DNA of 64,000 nucleotides from Phorcus lineatus (lineage: Eukaryota > Mollusca > Gastropoda > Trochida > Trochidae): NCBI GenBank assembly GCA_921293015.1, contig OV121096.1, positions 23,509,729 to 23,573,728 of the forward strand, in the 5' to 3' direction. Positions within the stretch are counted from its first letter, which is position 1, and each line of letters opens with the position of its first letter. Below the pieces are notes generated by a model that made no database searches, had not been told where the DNA came from, and saw nothing but the letters and a program-made list of their open reading frames with translations. Positions 60,650-64,000 of this stretch are shown here, in pieces. The position numbers and the translations under genes are program-made.

Positions 60650-63058
60650 CTACCTCTCACACACCGATATTGTCACATTAATGCCCAGATTTCCGTGGTC
60701 GGCGAAAAGCTGTGCAATATTTGTGTCGAAAACTAAGCAGTCACTGCTCATGATTGCCGACTGAATTCCGTCGTGGATGCTTCGTGGAGTTGCCTCCCAT
60801 GTCAACCGTCTTCGGTGACCATTCAACTCTAACCTGTGAATTGAAAAGTTCATATTAATGAATGGTGAAAGAGAGGCTGCATGAGTTCCTTAGGTTTAGG
60901 TGCAAACTTTTTAAAGAGGAGACGTAACGCATAATTTTGATTATTACAAATTATTTTCTGTATTCGTATCACTTATAAGAATCAATAGAGCCAAAAAATG
61001 AGAAAATATATGCATTAATTCGACTACAAGAAGACCTTTTATACCCCTGTTTTGGATGACTGTCTAATTAGAGACCATTAAATTAAGAATTTAATTTTAA
61101 TGCAATTGTATAACATAATGGGCACCTGCTTGTCATAAAATTGAGAGTTCTTAACCCAGTCTGATTGTTGTGACAAAATTGGGCAGACGTCGTAATTGAT
61201 GTACACACGCTATGGGATAGTGTGTGTAGAATCATATTAAAACACTGTCTTTCGCTTGGAACAATACAAATAACTAAAGATATATTAAATATCAATTTAT
61301 CGAAGATTGGAGTTGTTTGGATGACATTATGTTTAAACAGTTGTTAAAAGAGTGAGATTTGCTTATATGGTTATAGGGGTGACTACTATCACGTCACGTG
61401 GCAGGACTCAAGCTTCAGTGACGCAGGTTTCACCGTAATACATAGCCATGATAGTGTTGCGGGCTTTCTCCCTGCCATAATACTAGCAGCCGCGATATAA
61501 GTGAAATAATCTTGAAACCTGCGAGCTTCGGCTGGAACTAGCGAACCATGGGTGGTACTGCGCTGAATTTTAGTGTAGCATTACACCCAAACCTGACTGC
61601 GTGTAGAACAGTTCTTTACTGCAGACAAAGTTGCTGAGCCCCTGGCGGGATTCGAACCACAGACCTCCCAATCCGCAGCCGAACGCGCTAACCACTGCGC
61701 TATCCCGCCCCCACTACGCTGATGACCTGTCACTTATAAGTTGAGGAAAAGCAGTAAGGCCTAAAGAAGCCCTTGATAGACTGGTTGAGTTATGCCTAAG
61801 AGGTAAATCCTGAGGCATACAAGAGAGCATTTCCCCACTATCATAGATCATGAGAGTGCTTGGCTCCTGGCCTTATCACCTCAAGACTAACCTGTAAGCA
61901 AAGTTCTCTGCTCTCTGCCGTGTGCCTATCAACTGCACAATGGCGTAGAACATCTGAAGGCCATCAATCTTCTCCTGTTTCTCCAGGACAAGCATGAAGT
62001 TCTGCCCAAAACATGACTGCATCATAACCCAGTCCACGGCACCGGGGAGGTTAATGTCTGTCGCCAAGAACACAATATCTTCACCTGCAAACAGTCGTCA
62101 TCGTTAGTTTTATTACTAATATAGTATCAATATTAAAACTGATCATTACAACTAATAACATACCGTATTCGACGTGATAAGCGCCCGGGGCGCTTAAAAA
62201 ATTGGTAAAAGGGGGCGCTAATTAAAACGATAAAAAATTTCCTCAAGTTTAGTCTTGAAAGTGTTTTCTTACGATACACATGTCTTTGAAATATGGTTTT
62301 ATAACTTTTATCATTTTGATGGTGGCTGGGACTCTTGAAATACCCTGTATTCTTCACTTTAGTGGAAGTAAAAGACTTATTGCAAGACTGAAAAACCTTC
62401 CTCAATGAATCAGCATGCAAGGTAAGCAATGTTGAGAGGTGGGCGCTAAATCAGGACGCATATTGTTCAGTCACAAACGTGGTGGGTGGGCGCTTATAGG
62501 GGAGTGGGCGGTTATTAAGTCGAATACGGTAATCAATATTGCCCCTAATATCCTCCTCATCATCATCATCATCATCATCATCATCAACACCAATAGTATT
62601 TTTATCAAATCAACCCAACATAACCACAATTATAAACAAAAGCAGGGCATTCAAATGCAATCTTTCCTAAATTGATCCTAGTCAGATTGGGTCTCTCATA
62701 GGTTCTCTAAAATAAAAGCTAATTATTAACAAAAAACGCCACCTACATTTTTCCTGAAAGGGGACAATGCTGCCTCAGATAAATTAATAAATTCCAAGAA
62801 CATTTATTACATCAAAAGCTTTACAAATTGAAAATAACTTAAATCAATGATAGAAGATAGCAAGTTATTGCTTGGCCAGTACGTCAGCCATTAGCAGCAG
62901 GGTTAGAAAGGAGATAAAAGCTGAGGGCGAGAGATATATAGTGTAGTGTACCCTGTAATGTGGTTATACTCTTGTGAGACTGCATGAGGTGGGGCATCAC
63001 ATTGTCCAGGTTTCCCTGCCACTTGCAGGACGCGCCCGGACATGGACAGGTGTATGGT
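60650..63058 (-). CDS. SIAH1: SIAH E3 ubiquitin ligase, C-terminal part (5' exons off the window)
   Basis: Three minus-strand exons: 62952-63058, 61892-62084 and 60650-60833, joined in phase (1 at 62952, 2 at 61892), stop at 60650-60652. SIAH proteins are RING ligases that dimerise through a SINA domain. The visible part has the second zinc finger ([15 protein letters not shown], with the H-x-H-K pair in MQSHKSI), then [50 protein letters not shown] and DCLVFDT with [11 protein letters not shown]. Identity to human SIAH1 is very high throughout. The tail has two extra residues (ER) after the family's terminal Cys. The RING half should lie beyond 64000: exon 62952-63058 begins with one base that completes an Arg codon, and nothing RING-like lies in 63059-64000. 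Confidence 0.93.
61380..61709 (-). mobile_element. tRNA-derived SINE with Pol III boxes, in SIAH intron
   Basis: On the minus strand, from 61709: GGCGGGATAGCGCAGTGGTT holds a perfect A box (TAGCGCAGTGG) and GGTTCGAATCC, about 35 bases later, a perfect B box. GGCGGGA can pair with TCCCGCC at 61644-61650. The cloverleaf is too short (66 nt) and the anticodon stem pairs poorly, so it is a SINE head or tRNA pseudogene, not a working tRNA. The body would run to lower coordinates; its 3' end is a guess. Confidence 0.65.
62163..62529. mobile_element. TA-flanked MITE in SIAH intron
   Basis: The ends CCGTATTCGACGTGATAAGC and TTATTAAGTCGAATACGG are inverted repeats over about 18 bases and extend as a GC-rich imperfect match (GCGCCC versus GGGCGG). 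TA flanks both sides, as for Tc1/mariner-type insertion. Length 367 bp with no transposase coding. The interior has a repeated GGGCGCTWA motif near both ends. Confidence 0.75.
62556..62586. repeat. (CAT)n microsatellite
   Basis: About ten CAT units in a row in the SIAH intron, next to the MITE at 62163-62529. Confidence 0.9.
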
Positions 63059-63297
63059 CTGAAACAAGGGTTAGAGTTTAACATATGGCAGAACACACTG
63101 GCTTCCCTTGCCCAGACTTTTTGTTCCCATTCAAAGGGTTGTCAGAATGCTTATAGATCAATTCAAACTTGGCATTTCTGAAAGTTCTATTTCAGAGAAA
63201 TTCAACCTAGCCAGATGTATCTGGACAATCATAAATATTAAATATTAACAACGTCTTCTGACCACCAGGTACTAATCTTCATCAAGATTCTCCTTAA
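63059..63297. other. SIAH1: SIAH intron, no exon seen
   Basis: Continues from the acceptor of exon 62952-63058 (TTTCAG on the minus strand). No RING or first zinc finger coding sequence was found. Confidence 0.6.
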
Positions 63298-63470
63298 CTC
63301 ATTAACGCCGAGAGCCGCGTATATGCGTCAAAATAATGAGTTCCTCACAGCGAGAGCCGCATATAAGCGTCCGTCAATTAGCAGTTTCTCACAGCAAGAG
63401 ACGCTTATGTGCGTAATTAGAAATCACCTCTTATTCAGCGAGAGCCGCGTATGTGCGTCCGTCGTATAGT
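63298..63470. repeat. Tandem repeat with GAGAGCCGCGTATATGCGTC core
   Basis: Four copies of a GAGAGCCGCRTATRTGCGTC-like core (one GAGACGCTTATGTGCGTA) start near 63311, 63354, 63396 and 63439, spaced 42-43 bp and separated by TTCCTCACAGC-like spacers. The core carries an internal near-palindrome (GCGTATATGCG). It is much more GC- and CpG-rich than its surroundings. Confidence 0.75.
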
Positions 63471-64000
63471 ATAACAATGAACTTATCTTAAAATCAGTTT
63501 AGCAGACATTGGTGTAGATAACAGTTTCGTAAATAAGATGATATCCTCAGGAAAGCAATAAGAAATGAAAATCGTTGCTCTTTGTGCACAAATATGCTAC
63601 GTTTGGTAAATGAAAACATTCTGCATATGTTGGTCTTGGAAGGGAAAATAAACACTTTAAAAAGAAGGTTTATTAAATCAGACGAAACGATTGTAGTCTT
63701 TGTGAAGTTACCAATTTTGAAACATTGTTAGATACATCTTATTTGTTAAACGCATTGAATTCATATATCTAAGACGAAACGAGAGGAAGCGTTATTATAA
63801 ACATTTATGTACATGTATTCATAAATCATTTGATAAGAATTTGAGGCTATTGAAAGTTACACTTTGATTTTAACTTTACTTCTTGAATGCATCACTTTGG
63901 GATGGCATATCATGAATTATCAATTTGATAATTGCATGTAATTAATATTTTGAACGCCAGTGTTGTTCTACTTTGAATACTATTATTAATATGACAGTTT
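63471..64000. other. No feature seen
   Basis: AT-rich DNA to the window edge, presumably SIAH intron or flank. Confidence 0.5.

Noticed and set aside
61644-61709. Functional tRNA gene
   Set aside because: A and B boxes are present, but the arm lengths and anticodon stem do not form a proper cloverleaf, and the acceptor pairing overlaps the T arm.

Overview
The window is animal (metazoan) nuclear DNA: AT-rich, intron-rich, with GT-AG introns and many short non-autonomous transposons and tandem repeats. The gene content, the intron style and several repeat families resemble what is seen in lophotrochozoans, most likely a marine mollusc. The phylum is an inference; no species marker is visible.

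Layout. (1) 1-1300: a degenerate tandem array of about 170 bp units, cut by the window edge. (2) 2250-33570, plus strand: a complete p190-type RhoGAP gene (ARHGAP35/ARHGAP5 family). I traced 27 coding exons (2681-32306) whose phases fit at every junction, giving 5091 nt and a predicted 1696 residues: N-terminal GTPase, FF domains, two pseudo-GTPase domains, a long tyrosine-rich linker, a basic/acidic helical stretch and a C-terminal RhoGAP domain. Two microexon candidates (9 and 18 nt), one cassette exon and three NAGNAG acceptors suggest extensive alternative splicing. (3) 33571-36020: intergenic, with a fold-back element. (4) 36020-43860, minus strand: complete SKP1 (four coding exons plus a 5' untranslated exon), convergent with the RhoGAP gene. 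(5) 43860-48100: intergenic, a nest of hairpin and TTAA-flanked MITEs. (6) 48114-48917, minus strand: an apparently intronless ankyrin-repeat/SOCS-box gene. (7) 49000-56280: repeat-rich intergenic DNA including a nested pair of TTAA MITEs. (8) 56331-56387: a probable plus-strand first coding exon of an unidentified gene in a GC-richer promoter-like patch. (9) 60650-63058, minus strand: the last three coding exons of SIAH (seven in absentia homolog). Its RING-encoding 5' part lies beyond the right edge. SIAH introns carry a tRNA-derived SINE head and a TA-flanked MITE.

Functionally, the RhoGAP gene would couple GTPase and tyrosine-kinase signalling to Rho inactivation. SKP1, the SOCS-box protein and SIAH all belong to ubiquitin ligase systems (SCF, CUL5-Elongin BC and RING type). 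I found no evidence that this neighbourhood is more than chance. I saw no CRISPR array, operon or prokaryotic gene. The most original observations are the microexons, the tandem W-x-D-N-x-x-Y motifs in the RhoGAP linker, the repeat overlapping one of its exon ends, and the nested TTAA MITEs.
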